A DNA stretch of 64,000 bases from G942493375 sp942493375. GTDB lineage: Bacteria > Armatimonadota > UBA5829. This document shows, piece after piece, positions 44,963 to 53,898 of this stretch. How positions within the stretch are numbered: the stretch's first letter is position 1; every line of letters begins with the position of its first letter. The notes below the pieces were generated by a model. That model was not told the origin of the DNA and made no database searches. It saw nothing but the letters and a program-made list of their open reading frames with translations. The translations under genes were made by a program, and so were the position numbers. The stretch is taken from assembly GCA_942493375.1 (NCBI GenBank), contig OW818698.1, forward strand, positions 7,936,001-8,000,000, given 5' to 3'.

Positions 44963-45763
44963 TTGTCAAATGAGATCACTATCATAACCCCGGAGCATGT
45001 TGAGCTTCGCTTTGAAATCGCCGGACCGGGTTCACGGCTGTTAGCAATGCTGGTAGATGAACTGGCACTTTTAATATTAACAGTGGTCATCGTGCTTCTG
45101 TTAATAGCATTTTCTATCTTGCCTACCAGCACTGAAGCTATGTCCAACTCAGTAGTTGGAATTACCCTGGTATTGTTGATGTTTCTACGGACATTGTATT
45201 ATTTCCTCTTTGAAACTTATATGAGTGGTAAAACACCTGGAAAACACTTACTTGGACTCAGAGTAATTAGAGACACAGGACATGCGCTGGATGTGAGGGG
45301 AGCGTTACTGCGCAACCTGTTACGTATGGTAGATCAAATTCCATTACCTCCACTGTATGCAGTCGGCAGTATAGTTGTATTTTTTAGTGCTCAGAGCCGG
45401 AGAATAGGAGACTATGTGGGTGGGACATTGGTCGTCCGCGAACCACATAAAATGTCCAGGAACGAGAAAGAAGCTTCGCCTGAGCTCTACCAGACTGTAG
45501 CCCGCGCTGAAGTTCCTGTAATGCCTGCACTTCCGGAACAGGTCCTTTCACAGATCGGAGCTATTACAAAAGATGATTATCGCGCTGTCAGACATTTGCT
45601 GGACAGAAGCATGGAACTCGACACATATGTCGTCAATGCTGCTGCGTGGAAAATGGTGACAGTCCTGTGCGAAAAAATGCAATATGATCCATCCGGAATC
45701 AGAGATCCTCTGCAGTTCTTATTCGCTCTTACTACTGAATGGGAACGCCGCAAAGTGCACTAA
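44963..45763 (+). CDS. RDD family membrane protein
   Basis: A 266-residue protein with two or three TM segments. The RDD pattern is RFEIAGPGSRLLAMLVDELALLIL, YMSGKTPGKHLLGLRVIRDTGHALD and SRRIGDYVGGTLVVRE. The C-terminal 110 residues are soluble with no recognised domain. TTG 44963 follows TAGGAG at six bases. It starts 17 bp from the divergent SpoIIM start codon, and together with SpoIIM it belongs to the MoxR-DUF58 cluster type. Confidence 0.9.
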   Translation: MSNEITIITPEHVELRFEIAGPGSRLLAMLVDELALLILTVVIVLLLIAFSILPTSTEAMSNSVVGITLVLLMFLRTLYYFLFETYMSGKTPGKHLLGLRVIRDTGHALDVRGALLRNLLRMVDQIPLPPLYAVGSIVVFFSAQSRRIGDYVGGTLVVREPHKMSRNEKEASPELYQTVARAEVPVMPALPEQVLSQIGAITKDDYRAVRHLLDRSMELDTYVVNAAAWKMVTVLCEKMQYDPSGIRDPLQFLFALTTEWERRKVH

Positions 45764-45846
45764 CTATAGGATGGAATATGTTGGTACAATCTGCTACTTT
45801 GCTGATATCTTGATATCCATTCTGGCGGTTTTTACCCAATACCGGA

Positions 45847-45852
45847 TATAAT
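45847..45852 (+). promoter_or_regulatory. Putative -10 box of the 45885 gene
   Basis: TATAAT ends 32 bases before ATG 45885. Transcription would start around 45859. The alternative TTG at 45867 would then sit almost at the 5' end without its AAGGA, which supports ATG 45885. Confidence 0.35.
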
Positions 45853-45884
45853 AAGGAAATACTTCTTTGGAGAAAAGCGAACTA

Positions 45885-46883
45885 ATGACTGAAAACAAGA
45901 AACCGCTGATAAAGGATTCCTGGGTTACTTATAGGCCTGAGATTAAAATAATGGATTGCACGGTCCGTGATGGAGGCCTGATCAATAGTCACGGCTTTGA
46001 TGATGGGTTCGTAAAAGCTGTCTATAAAACATGCGTTGCAGCTGGCATTGATGCAATGGAGTTTGGTTACAAAGCCGATAAAAAAGTCTTTTCGCCCACA
46101 CAGCATGGTGACTGGAAGTTCTGTGATGAAGATACGCTCCGCCGCATTGTTGGTGACAATGAGACTGATCTGAAGATTGCTGTAATGGCCGATGCAGAAC
46201 GGACAAACTACCATACCGACATCCTGCCTAAATCTGACAGTGTGATCGATATAATCCGCGTTGCAACCTACATCCACCAGATTCCTACAGCGCTGGATAT
46301 GATTAAAGATGCACACGACAAAGGTTACCGCGTCACCGTAAACCTTATGGCCATATCGGCAATTCAAGAGCGTGAACTCTGGGAAGCCCTCGATATATTC
46401 GCACGCAGCGAGGTGTGTGCAATATTCATTGTAGACAGCTTTGGAGCATACTACTCCGAACAGATCAGAGATCTTGCGTCTACATTCCTGAAAGCTACAG
46501 AGGGAACTAATATCGAGATTGGCATCCATGCCCATAACAATCAGATGCTGGCATATGCAAATACTGTTGAAGCTCTCATATGCGGTGCAAACAGGTTGGA
46601 TGCAACCATAAACGGCATAGGCCGGGGAGCTGGAAACTGCCCCCTGGAACTTCTACTCGGATTCCTTAAGAATCCAAAGTTCAACCTCAGACCGGTGCTT
46701 GAATGCATCAGGGATGTTTTTGTTCCGATGGAGCAGAAGAATGAGATGGAATGGGGCTACCGGATTCCATACATGATCACCGGAATGCTGAACCAACACC
46801 CAAGGTCAGCAATTAAGATGAGAGAGGGCGATAACCGCGATGACTGTGTTAGCTTCTACGATCAGATGATTGAGGAAGAATAG
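45885..46883 (+). CDS. DRE-TIM metallolyase family aldolase
   Basis: A 332-residue TIM-barrel protein of the HMG-CoA lyase-like superfamily. The metal-binding motif is MDCTVRDGGLINSHGFDD (catalytic Arg-Asp) and HAHNNQMLAYAN holds the metal histidines (HxH), followed by NGIGRGAGNCPLELLLG. These features match 4-hydroxy-2-oxovalerate aldolase and homocitrate-synthase-like members but not isopropylmalate synthase length. Related proteins occur in antibiotic and nucleotide-sugar clusters. Neighbours give no pathway, so the substrate is unknown. Confidence 0.8.
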   Translation: MTENKKPLIKDSWVTYRPEIKIMDCTVRDGGLINSHGFDDGFVKAVYKTCVAAGIDAMEFGYKADKKVFSPTQHGDWKFCDEDTLRRIVGDNETDLKIAVMADAERTNYHTDILPKSDSVIDIIRVATYIHQIPTALDMIKDAHDKGYRVTVNLMAISAIQERELWEALDIFARSEVCAIFIVDSFGAYYSEQIRDLASTFLKATEGTNIEIGIHAHNNQMLAYANTVEALICGANRLDATINGIGRGAGNCPLELLLGFLKNPKFNLRPVLECIRDVFVPMEQKNEMEWGYRIPYMITGMLNQHPRSAIKMREGDNRDDCVSFYDQMIEEE

Positions 46884-46896
46884 CACACATCAATTA

Positions 46897-47017
46897 GTTA
46901 CAGTTCAATAACATGGGAACATTGTCATCCTGAGGAACGAAGGATCTGCTTTTTCTGGTTGGAAAGCAGATCCTTCGTTCCTCAGGATGACAAATTCCGG
47001 CAACTCTGAACTGTTAC
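46897..47017. repeat. Dispersed palindrome family 1, copy f with flanks
   Basis: Core hairpin 46922-46993 nearly identical to copy d. The flanks read GTTACAGTTCAATAACATGG and GCAACTCTGAACTGTTAC, forming a terminal inverted repeat GTTACAGTTCA/TGAACTGTTAC-like around a 120-bp unit. It lies in the intergenic region after the aldolase gene. Confidence 0.9.
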
Positions 47018-47034
47018 ATCGATTATGGTATTAC

Positions 47035-47103
47035 TTCAGACTTCAGGAAATGTAGTTTTCGGGTGTTCCCTGAAGTCTAAAGTCTAAAGCCTAAAGCCTA
47101 TTC
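47035..47103. repeat. CTTTAG-type heptamer block at the end of the 47102 gene
   Basis: AGACTTCAGG and its complement CCTGAAGTCT bracket a short gap, followed by TCTAAAG and CCTAAAG units. Related to the blocks at 26001 and 26362. Confidence 0.5.
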
Positions 47104-47392
47104 AAGGTTTACAGACTTTGCACGCCGTGAATCCGGCCTTTTTTGCAGCAGCTCTGGTCATTTTTACTTTCTTCTTTTTCAGATATCTGCAACCAGCCTT
47201 ATGGTATTTGGAACCGGTGCCCATCGTATACACAACGTCTTTGTCAGTTGCTAATTGTGTAACTCGAGTGCCTGGTGTGCGTAGATTATCCCCCAATACT
47301 TTCGCCATTAGCCCAATCCCGGACAGCACAAAAGCCATCAATATCACAAGCACTATACGGTGTCTTATATTCAACAATCTGCCTCCCAACAA
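47102..47392 (-). CDS. Membrane-anchored small protein with Ada-type zinc motif
   Basis: A 96-residue protein: hydrophobic segment at about 12-32, a spacer, then the C-terminal YHKAGCRYLKKKKVKMTRA and FTACKVCKP. The pattern YHxxxC...CxxC is like the zinc site of Ada-type or thermonuclease-associated domains found at the ends of ComEC or nuclease proteins. It would face the exterior. Function is unknown. The stop codon is next to the heptamer block. A minus-strand TATAAT at 47415-47420 could be its -10 box. Confidence 0.6.
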   Translation of the reverse strand: MLGGRLLNIRHRIVLVILMAFVLSGIGLMAKVLGDNLRTPGTRVTQLATDKDVVYTMGTGSKYHKAGCRYLKKKKVKMTRAAAKKAGFTACKVCKP

Positions 47393-47645
47393 TCCGATTT
47401 ACTGCACAATAGAAATTATACCTTATAAAGCCTACAAAAATTAACCTGCATTCGTCCAGCGAGTAAATCCGTCATATTCGTCCTATAATTCCTATTAGTC
47501 TCATACATTACGATGCTTTCCATGCGCTTCGACTACCGATTTAAGCTCAAGAGTGGTATACTTGCGTTTGTAGTAACGTCGAAGGTACTTCAATGAGGAA
47601 GACCACATCCATCAAGGGAAATCGACGTCAATCAGGAGAATTACT

Positions 47646-48683
47646 ATGTCTTACATGTTCACAGAAATCGCACACCAGCCGGATGCCGTAGAAAGTATGG
47701 TCCTGAAAGAAAAGGATCGTGTCTTTGAGATTGCAAAAGAGATACGCGAACGGAACATCCAGTTCATAATGCTGGCTGCCAGAGGCACATCCGATCACAG
47801 CGCAGTGTACGGAAAATACCTCTTCGAAATCAACAACAAATATCCGGTAGGACTTGCTGACCCATCGGTTGTGACCATATATGACGCCAATATGGACATG
47901 AGCAACTGTCTGGTAATTGGAGTTTCCCAGTCCGGCGGATCCGTTGATATAAATGAGTATCTGGCGCGCGCTAAATCAAGCGGTGCCATGACGATCGGAA
48001 TCACCAATGAACCAGATTCCGCAATCACTCATATAACCGATCATGCTATATTCTGCGATGCCGGCAAAGAGAAATCAGTTGCTGCAACCAAAACATATAC
48101 AACATCTCTGGCGGCTTTCTACCTACTGAGCCAGGCAATAGCAGAAAACCTTGCTGGCCCCGACAATCTGCTGGCCTGTGCCGAAGCAATGCGCACAACG
48201 CTTGATATGGATTCGATGATCAAGGAACGTGCTGAGCGGTACGTATATGCAGAATCAACAATCGCTATCTCCCGTGGACTAAACTACTGCACAGCTATGG
48301 AAGTTGCTTTGAAACTGGCAGAGACCTGCTATATGAAGACCCGTGGATACTCTGCAGCCGACCTGATGCACGGGCCAATCGCCGCAGTCCACGAGTTCGA
48401 CCCTTGTATAATCATAGCCCCACCAGGCAAAACCGAACCAGGCATGCACGAGGCCGCTGCTAAACTCAATGATAGAAATGCTGAAACAATCATATTTGCA
48501 AGCAATGATGATATGCTCTCGCTGGCTACTGTTCCGATGAAAATGAAAGCCAAGGTTGATGAGGAACTCAGCCCACTGGTCTATATTCTCCCAGGGCAGC
48601 TATTCGCATTCCATCTCTCTACCGCAAAGGGTAACGACCCTGACAATCCTAAAGGACTCTGTAAAGTTACAATTACGAGGTGA
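47646..48683 (+). CDS. SIS domain sugar isomerase/deaminase (GlmS isomerase-like)
   Basis: A 345-residue protein with two SIS domains and no glutaminase domain. FIMLAARGTSDHSAVYGKYLFE, VIGVSQSGGSVDINEYL and AATKTYTTSLAAFYLLSQ are typical of the sugar-phosphate site of GlmS. Proteins of this length act as glucosamine-6-phosphate deaminases (NagB-II) or other aminosugar isomerases. CAGGAG is six bases before the ATG. The M20 peptidase follows six bases later, which suggests an operon. The GH3 beta-N-acetylglucosaminidase-like gene at 62306 would produce suitable substrates, but it is not linked. Confidence 0.85.
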   Translation: MSYMFTEIAHQPDAVESMVLKEKDRVFEIAKEIRERNIQFIMLAARGTSDHSAVYGKYLFEINNKYPVGLADPSVVTIYDANMDMSNCLVIGVSQSGGSVDINEYLARAKSSGAMTIGITNEPDSAITHITDHAIFCDAGKEKSVAATKTYTTSLAAFYLLSQAIAENLAGPDNLLACAEAMRTTLDMDSMIKERAERYVYAESTIAISRGLNYCTAMEVALKLAETCYMKTRGYSAADLMHGPIAAVHEFDPCIIIAPPGKTEPGMHEAAAKLNDRNAETIIFASNDDMLSLATVPMKMKAKVDEELSPLVYILPGQLFAFHLSTAKGNDPDNPKGLCKVTITR

Positions 48684-48689
48684 TATATT

Positions 48690-49805
48690 TTGGCCGACAC
48701 AGTTAGAATGGAAACACTATTCACGGATATGCTAAAAATCAACAGCCCTTCAAAAAAAGAGAGGGGTATGGCTGATTATACGTCAAATTTCCTGAAGTGC
48801 ATTGGATTCGATGTTTACGAAGATGATGCAGCCGCTAAGATTTCCGGTGAAGCAGGAAACATCATTGGATTCCGCAAAGGGACCAAAGCCGGTCCAGCCC
48901 TGCTCTTCTCCTGTCATATCGACACAGTTGAACCCACAGAGACACTTACAATTGTCCGTGACGGAGACGAATTCCGATCCGACGGCACAACAATCCTGGG
49001 GGCAGATGACAAAGCTGGAGTTGCTGCAGTCCTCGAAGGACTCAGGCTCGCTGTTGAATCCGGTGAAGAATTGCCGAATATCCAGGTGATCTTTGACGTT
49101 GCCGAAGAGATTGGGCTGCTTGGCTGCAGAGAACTGGATAGATCAGCTATCAAAGCCGATGTTGCCTATGTATTTGACACCGAAAAGCCAGTCGGTGGAA
49201 TCACACTGAGCGCACCGACCCAGGCTAATATCCACGTCACCATCGAAGGCCTTGCTACTCATGCAGGACTCGCTCCTGAAAAAGGCATCAGCGCCATCAT
49301 TGCAGCAAGCAACGCCATTGCCAAAATGAAGTTAGGCAGGCTTGATGATGAGACAACTGCCAATATCGGAATCATAAACGGTGGACGCGCAGGCAACATT
49401 ATCCCGGACTCAGTCAAAATCAAAGCTGAAGCCAGAAGCCGGAATGAAGATAAACTGGAAGCCCAGATTGCACACATGAAAGACTTGTTTGAATCCGAAG
49501 CCAAAGCCATCGGTGCCAAAGCTACAGTGGAAGTGAACAAAGAGTTCAGAGCTTTCCAGTGGACTGCCGAAGATACGGTTGTAAAAATGGCTTCCAAAGC
49601 CTGCAATAAAATCGGGTTGCCAGTGGTTCTGCAGCAGGGCGGCGGAGGCAGCGATGCCAATGTGTTCAACACAATCGGACTCCCAGCAGTTGTCATAGGA
49701 GTAGGATACGAAGGCGCTCATAGCCGTTCGGAGCATGTAAGCCTGACAGATCTGATGAAAGCAGCCGAATGCGTAAAGGCTCTAGCTACATGTGACCCAG
49801 ACTAG
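48690..49805 (+). CDS. M20 family metallopeptidase (peptidase T-like)
   Basis: A 371-residue cytosolic zinc aminopeptidase-like protein. FSCHIDTVEP gives the HxD pair, LGADDKAGVAAV the bridging Asp, and VAEEIGLLG the catalytic Glu pair (EE). The VFDTEKPVGG segment contains the next metal ligand. The dimerisation domain spans about 180-290, and GGGGSDANVFN is the late conserved part. The start is TTG 48690 behind GAGGTG. It lies six bases after the SIS gene. It may be a tripeptidase, but substrates need testing. Confidence 0.88.
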   Translation: MADTVRMETLFTDMLKINSPSKKERGMADYTSNFLKCIGFDVYEDDAAAKISGEAGNIIGFRKGTKAGPALLFSCHIDTVEPTETLTIVRDGDEFRSDGTTILGADDKAGVAAVLEGLRLAVESGEELPNIQVIFDVAEEIGLLGCRELDRSAIKADVAYVFDTEKPVGGITLSAPTQANIHVTIEGLATHAGLAPEKGISAIIAASNAIAKMKLGRLDDETTANIGIINGGRAGNIIPDSVKIKAEARSRNEDKLEAQIAHMKDLFESEAKAIGAKATVEVNKEFRAFQWTAEDTVVKMASKACNKIGLPVVLQQGGGGSDANVFNTIGLPAVVIGVGYEGAHSRSEHVSLTDLMKAAECVKALATCDPD

Positions 49806-49808
49806 TAC

Positions 49809-49851
49809 GAATTGTGGTGCAGGCTTCCAGCCTGCGATCCCCGGGTTTCAC
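49809..49851 (+). repeat. Dispersed repeat family 2, copy 2
   Basis: GAATTGTGGTGCAGGCTTCC then AGCCTGCGATCCCCGGGTTTC. It follows the M20 gene directly and precedes family 1 copy g by about 20 bases. Confidence 0.75.
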
Positions 49852-49868
49852 ATTTGTTCAGGTACGAT

Positions 49869-49998
49869 GTAACAGCTCAGTAATACGAGAACATTGTCAT
49901 CCTGAGGAACGAAGGATCTGCTTTTACAACGTGAATTTGTAATCTAAAACAGCAGATTCTTCATTCCATTCAGAATGACAAATCTCCACCCCAGTTAC
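49869..49998. repeat. Dispersed palindrome family 1, copy g (degenerate)
   Basis: Left half GTAACAGCTCAGTAATACG through TCATCCTGAGGAACGAAGG is intact, while the right half is the variant with TTCATTCCATTCAGAATGACA, so the hairpin is imperfect. It ends near GTTAC at 49994. Confidence 0.75.
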
Positions 49999-50015
49999 CA
50001 AGACAAGGACATAAT

Positions 50016-51098
50016 ATGCTGACCAGAGAAGAAGGAAACGTTCTTTCAATCGATGCTTCCTGTGGAGGATGCATTGAAATATCTGTTGAGTGCCCCAGCG
50101 GGGTCGGGAAGGCTATTGCTTATCCGGACCTTGTGGGTGAAGTCCAGGTTGGAGACAGAGTCCTGCTCAACGTAACAGCTGTTCATAAATCACTGGGCAC
50201 CGGTGGATACCATTTTGTTATGGCGAATTTATCCAGCCCAACCAGTGGTGAGGAACAAAACCCTCTCGGTCACATAGTAAAACTCAGATACACTCCCCTT
50301 CAGCATACCGTCCTTTCAGTAGAAGAGAATGCTTCCCCTTCCAGGCAGTCCATCGAAGGCTTTTCTGGTCTCAAAGGTATGCCGGTAGTTATCGGCCAAT
50401 TGCACAGCCAGATAGCCCCTGCCCTTGCAGCTATCAAACGTTCACAAAGAACCGCCAGGATAGCCTATATAATGACTGATTCCGCTGCATTGTCACTTGG
50501 ATTCAGCAGACTGGTCGCCGAACTCAGAGAGAAAAAACTGATAGACCAGACAATTACCGTCGGGCAGGCGTTTGGTGGTGGAATTGAAGCAGTCAACATC
50601 TACACTGGATTAATTGCCGCAAGAGAAGTTGTCGGCGCTGACATAGCTGTAGTTTGCCCCGGTCCAGGTAACACCGGCACCGGAACACGCTTTGGGTTCT
50701 CATCTATTGAACAGGGGGAGATCGTCAATGCAGTCAGCGTTCTCGGCGGTCGTCCGGTCGCCATCGCCAGGATCAGCTTCGCAGACACCAGAACCAGGCA
50801 CCAGGGAATCAGCCATCATACCATCACAGCCCTCGAAACAGTAGCCCTATGCAGATGCACACTGGTCCTCCCAATGATTGACCAAGTCAGACTGATGATA
50901 ATCCAGGAGCAAATCGCGCGCACCGAAATCCCTCAGAAACACAAAATCAGAGTAATCGACCCGACTCCAGGCATTACTGAGATGGCAGAGCGAAACATAA
51001 ATGTCACAACAATGGGCCGAAGCTACTCACAAGATGCTGAATTCTTCCAAAGCGCAGCAGCGGCAGCCCGTTACGCGACCGAGTTACTTTCGTCCTAG
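50016..51098 (+). CDS. DUF3866 family protein
   Basis: A 360-residue protein of unknown function with the DUF3866 layout: a beta-barrel-like N-terminus (GEVQVGDRVLLNVTAVHKSLGTGGYHFV), a central Rossmann-like segment GLKGMPVVIGQLHSQIAPALAA, and IAVVCPGPGNTGTGTRFGFS. RHQGISHHT is strongly conserved in the family as I recall it. AAGGA lies before ATG 50016. It stands alone between repeats. It is known from Firmicutes, Actinobacteria and related groups, with no assigned biochemistry. Confidence 0.82.
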   Translation: MLTREEGNVLSIDASCGGCIEISVECPSGVGKAIAYPDLVGEVQVGDRVLLNVTAVHKSLGTGGYHFVMANLSSPTSGEEQNPLGHIVKLRYTPLQHTVLSVEENASPSRQSIEGFSGLKGMPVVIGQLHSQIAPALAAIKRSQRTARIAYIMTDSAALSLGFSRLVAELREKKLIDQTITVGQAFGGGIEAVNIYTGLIAAREVVGADIAVVCPGPGNTGTGTRFGFSSIEQGEIVNAVSVLGGRPVAIARISFADTRTRHQGISHHTITALETVALCRCTLVLPMIDQVRLMIIQEQIARTEIPQKHKIRVIDPTPGITEMAERNINVTTMGRSYSQDAEFFQSAAAAARYATELLSS

Positions 51099-51175
51099 CC
51101 CGCATTATTCATGACTGACTAAGCTTTTGCCCCTACTACCGGTCAAAAGCAAAGCTTGGTGAATAAAGCGAGCTA
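51096..51175. repeat. Dispersed repeat family 3, long copy
   Basis: TAGCCCGCATTATTCA (51096-51111) pairs with TGAATAAAGCGAGCTA (51160-51175) at 14 of 16 positions. The middle has TTTTGCCCCTACTACCGGTC and a small inner stem. Overlaps the last three bases of the DUF3866 gene. Confidence 0.65.
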
Positions 51176-51262
51176 GCCGTTTCTAGTGAATCCTGATCTA
51201 TTTGCAAGGCTAAAAGCCTCATTTTGCACACAAAACGACCACTGTGTTCAATTTGTTCACAA

Positions 51263-51292
51263 TTGACATATCAAGGTTCAGAGTGCTAAGAT
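51263..51292 (+). promoter_or_regulatory. Putative sigma-70 promoter for lpdA
   Basis: TTGACA (51263-51268), 18 bases, TAAGAT (51287-51292), 53 bases ahead of the lpdA ATG. Perfect -35 box and a good -10 box. Confidence 0.6.
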
Positions 51293-51345
51293 AAAACCGT
51301 TTGGCAGCTTTCTGCCGGATGCTTTTTTAGATGGAGGTCTGCGAT

Positions 51346-52746
51346 ATGGCAAGCAATAGTTACGATGCCGATATTCTAGTTATAGGTTCCGGTCCCGCTG
51401 GTTATTACGGGGCAATCCGTGCTGCTCAACTCGGTGCACGCACAGTGGTCGTTGAAAAAGGTGTGACTGGTGGAGTGTGTTTGAACGTTGGATGCATCCC
51501 CACAAAAACTCTACTTTCCTCGATAGCTGTTCTTGAGCACGTGAAGCGCAGTGCAGAGTTCGGAATCAAAACAGAGGGCTGTGGAATCGACATCCCCACG
51601 ATGATGACTCGCAAGCAGGGCATTGTTAAGCAGTTGACCTCCGGTGTCGAAGGCCTGTTCCGCAAGAATAAAATCAAGCTGGTCAAAGGCATGGGACGCA
51701 TCGTCGATGCCCATACCGTTTCGGTAACCACCGACTCAGGTGTTCAAAATATAACCGCAGACAAAATCCTGGTTGCAAGTGGCTCCGTTCCTGCAGTGAT
51801 CCCTTTCCCCGGTCTGGAGATTGGCGATACTGTATGGACCAGCAATGAAGCTCTGGAGTTCTCTGCTGTCCCCAAAAAGATGCTTATAATCGGCGCTGGG
51901 GCCATTGGACTGGAGTTTGGGTATGTTTTCGCTAGACTAGGCACTGAAGTGCTCGTAGTGGAGCTTATGGGCCAGATTTTACCGGCGGCAGATACCGAAA
52001 CAGCCAACGCTCTCCAGAAGTATCTGGAAGAAGCCGGAATGAAGTTTATGCTCGGTTCAACTGTTGTCCGTGCTGAGAATATACCAGATGGCAAGAAGGT
52101 CTTCATTAAGACTGATTCCGGAGAACAGACATTCGATTGTGACAAAGTCCTCATGTCTGTCGGACGCAGGACTGTTAGAGAAGATATGGGGCTTGAAGAA
52201 GTCGGTATCAAGCTGGATAAGCGCAAGATCCTGGTCAATGAAAACATGCAGACCAGCATACCTAACATATACGCTGCCGGAGACGTGGTCGGTGAACCGA
52301 TGCTGGCGCACGTAGGCTGGGCTGAAGCTATCGTTGCAGTCGAACACGCTATGGGCCAACCATCTAAAATGGACTATAAATGCGTTCCAGCTTGTGTATA
52401 CACCACACCTGAGTGTGCATCTGTTGGAATGACTGAAGAGCAGGCACGCGAACGTTTCGGCGATATCCGTGTAGGACGTTTCACATTCCAGCACAATGGC
52501 AAGGCTATGGGAATTGGCGAGACCGAGGGTTTCGTAAAGTTCATATCGGATACAAAATATAACAGGATTCTAGGCGTCCATATGATTGGACCTCACACAA
52601 CAGATATGATCTCAGAAGCTGCCCTGGCTATTAAGAATGAACTCACTCTTGATGAAGTCATTGCCACAATCCATCCTCACCCTACAATGGGCGAAGTTAT
52701 GCCGGAAGCTGCAATGGATGTCATGCATAGAGCAATACACAAATAA
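51346..52746 (+). CDS. lpdA: Dihydrolipoyl dehydrogenase
   Basis: FAD disulfide oxidoreductase (E3) of 466 residues, re-oxidising lipoyl groups in 2-oxoacid dehydrogenase or glycine cleavage complexes. VIGSGPAGYYGAIRAAQLG binds FAD, GGVCLNVGCIPTKTL holds the redox disulfide, the second Rossmann motif is IIGAGAIGLEFGYVF, and HPHPTMGEVMPEA carries the catalytic His-Glu pair. GGAGGT is seven bases before ATG 51346; the frame from 51331 is not needed. No E1 or E2 genes are adjacent. Confidence 0.96.
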   Translation: MASNSYDADILVIGSGPAGYYGAIRAAQLGARTVVVEKGVTGGVCLNVGCIPTKTLLSSIAVLEHVKRSAEFGIKTEGCGIDIPTMMTRKQGIVKQLTSGVEGLFRKNKIKLVKGMGRIVDAHTVSVTTDSGVQNITADKILVASGSVPAVIPFPGLEIGDTVWTSNEALEFSAVPKKMLIIGAGAIGLEFGYVFARLGTEVLVVELMGQILPAADTETANALQKYLEEAGMKFMLGSTVVRAENIPDGKKVFIKTDSGEQTFDCDKVLMSVGRRTVREDMGLEEVGIKLDKRKILVNENMQTSIPNIYAAGDVVGEPMLAHVGWAEAIVAVEHAMGQPSKMDYKCVPACVYTTPECASVGMTEEQARERFGDIRVGRFTFQHNGKAMGIGETEGFVKFISDTKYNRILGVHMIGPHTTDMISEAALAIKNELTLDEVIATIHPHPTMGEVMPEAAMDVMHRAIHK

Positions 52747-52859
52747 TCAAGTTCGAATAGATAGGCTGTAATAAGAAAGACAATAACGTGCACATAACGC
52801 GTATATGTCTCATCATATTTACAGCCTGTCCCACATTACTTTCCTATGGACATTGGTTA

Positions 52860-53861
52860 ATGAGAATATCAGTATTAGGATCAGGTAGCTGGGGAACTGC
52901 ACTTGCCATTCTTCTTGGGCGCAAAGGCTACGAGGTAGTCCTTTGGAGTCGAAGAACTCAGCAGGCTGCCCAAATGCAGTCGACTAGAGAGAACACCCAG
53001 TACCTTCCCGGTTTTCCTCTACCGGATTCTGTAGCCTGCACAGGTGATCTCAATGAAACCCTGACTGGAAGCAGCGCAGTAGTAATCGCAGTACCAAGCA
53101 CCGCAGTCCGTGATGTCGCACACGAACTTATTGGTCAATTATCTACCGGTACACTGCTGGTGCATGCAGGTAAGGGACTGGAGAGCGAAACCGGAATGCG
53201 CGGTTCTGAAGTGATCGCCGAGGAACTCGGAGAGAGCATTGCAAAGGAATGTGTTATCTTATCCGGGCCTAATCTTTCCAATGAACTCGTCAGAGACGTT
53301 CCCAGTGCAACCGTAGTAGCATCACAGACAATAGAATCAGCCACAAGAGCACAGGAGCTATTTCACTCGGGATCGCTGAGAGTATATAGAGCTTCAGATG
53401 TCATAGGCGTCGAACTCGGTGGTGCGTTGAAAAATGTAATGGCTATCGGTGCCGGGATTTGCGATGGAATGGGATTCGGCGACAACACCAAAGCAGCCCT
53501 TGTCACCCGAGGTCTTAAAGAGATGGTGAGGTTGGGGACCGTAATGGGAGCTGATCCCGCGACATTCACCGGGCTCTCCGGCATTGGCGATTTGATGGCA
53601 ACATGCTCAAGTAAACTCTCCAGGAACCTGCGAATGGGACTGATGCTGGGGATAGGAAAGAGCGTGTCTGAGAGTATGGCAACCCTGGGCCAGGTCGCTG
53701 AAGGTGTCCATACATGCAAAGCTGCTTACATACTCAGCAAAAAACATGATATAGATATGCCCATAACTGCACAACTTTACGGTATACTGTTTGAGGGCAA
53801 GTCTCCCACGCAGGGTCTCATCGAGTTGATGGACCGCAGTTATAAAGAGGAAAAGCTCTGA
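52860..53861 (+). CDS. gpsA: NAD(P)H-dependent glycerol-3-phosphate dehydrogenase
   Basis: Reduces dihydroxyacetone phosphate to sn-glycerol 3-phosphate for phospholipid synthesis. The 333 residues start MRISVLGSGSWGTALA (Rossmann). The catalytic lysine region is GVELGGALKNVMAIGAGICDG, and NTKAALVTRGLKEM follows, all typical. ATG 52860 is chosen because the frame from 52788 encodes 24 residues before the Rossmann fold with no site. It is followed by the M16 pair 37 bp downstream. Confidence 0.96.
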   Translation: MRISVLGSGSWGTALAILLGRKGYEVVLWSRRTQQAAQMQSTRENTQYLPGFPLPDSVACTGDLNETLTGSSAVVIAVPSTAVRDVAHELIGQLSTGTLLVHAGKGLESETGMRGSEVIAEELGESIAKECVILSGPNLSNELVRDVPSATVVASQTIESATRAQELFHSGSLRVYRASDVIGVELGGALKNVMAIGAGICDGMGFGDNTKAALVTRGLKEMVRLGTVMGADPATFTGLSGIGDLMATCSSKLSRNLRMGLMLGIGKSVSESMATLGQVAEGVHTCKAAYILSKKHDIDMPITAQLYGILFEGKSPTQGLIELMDRSYKEEKL

Positions 53862-53898
53862 CTATAAACCGGTTGAGACCGGAATGAGGTCTTTCTGG

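Noticed and set aside
45882..46535. 217-residue antisense frame inside the aldolase gene
   Set aside because: It is a shadow of the aldolase coding region with cysteine-rich, non-protein-like composition.
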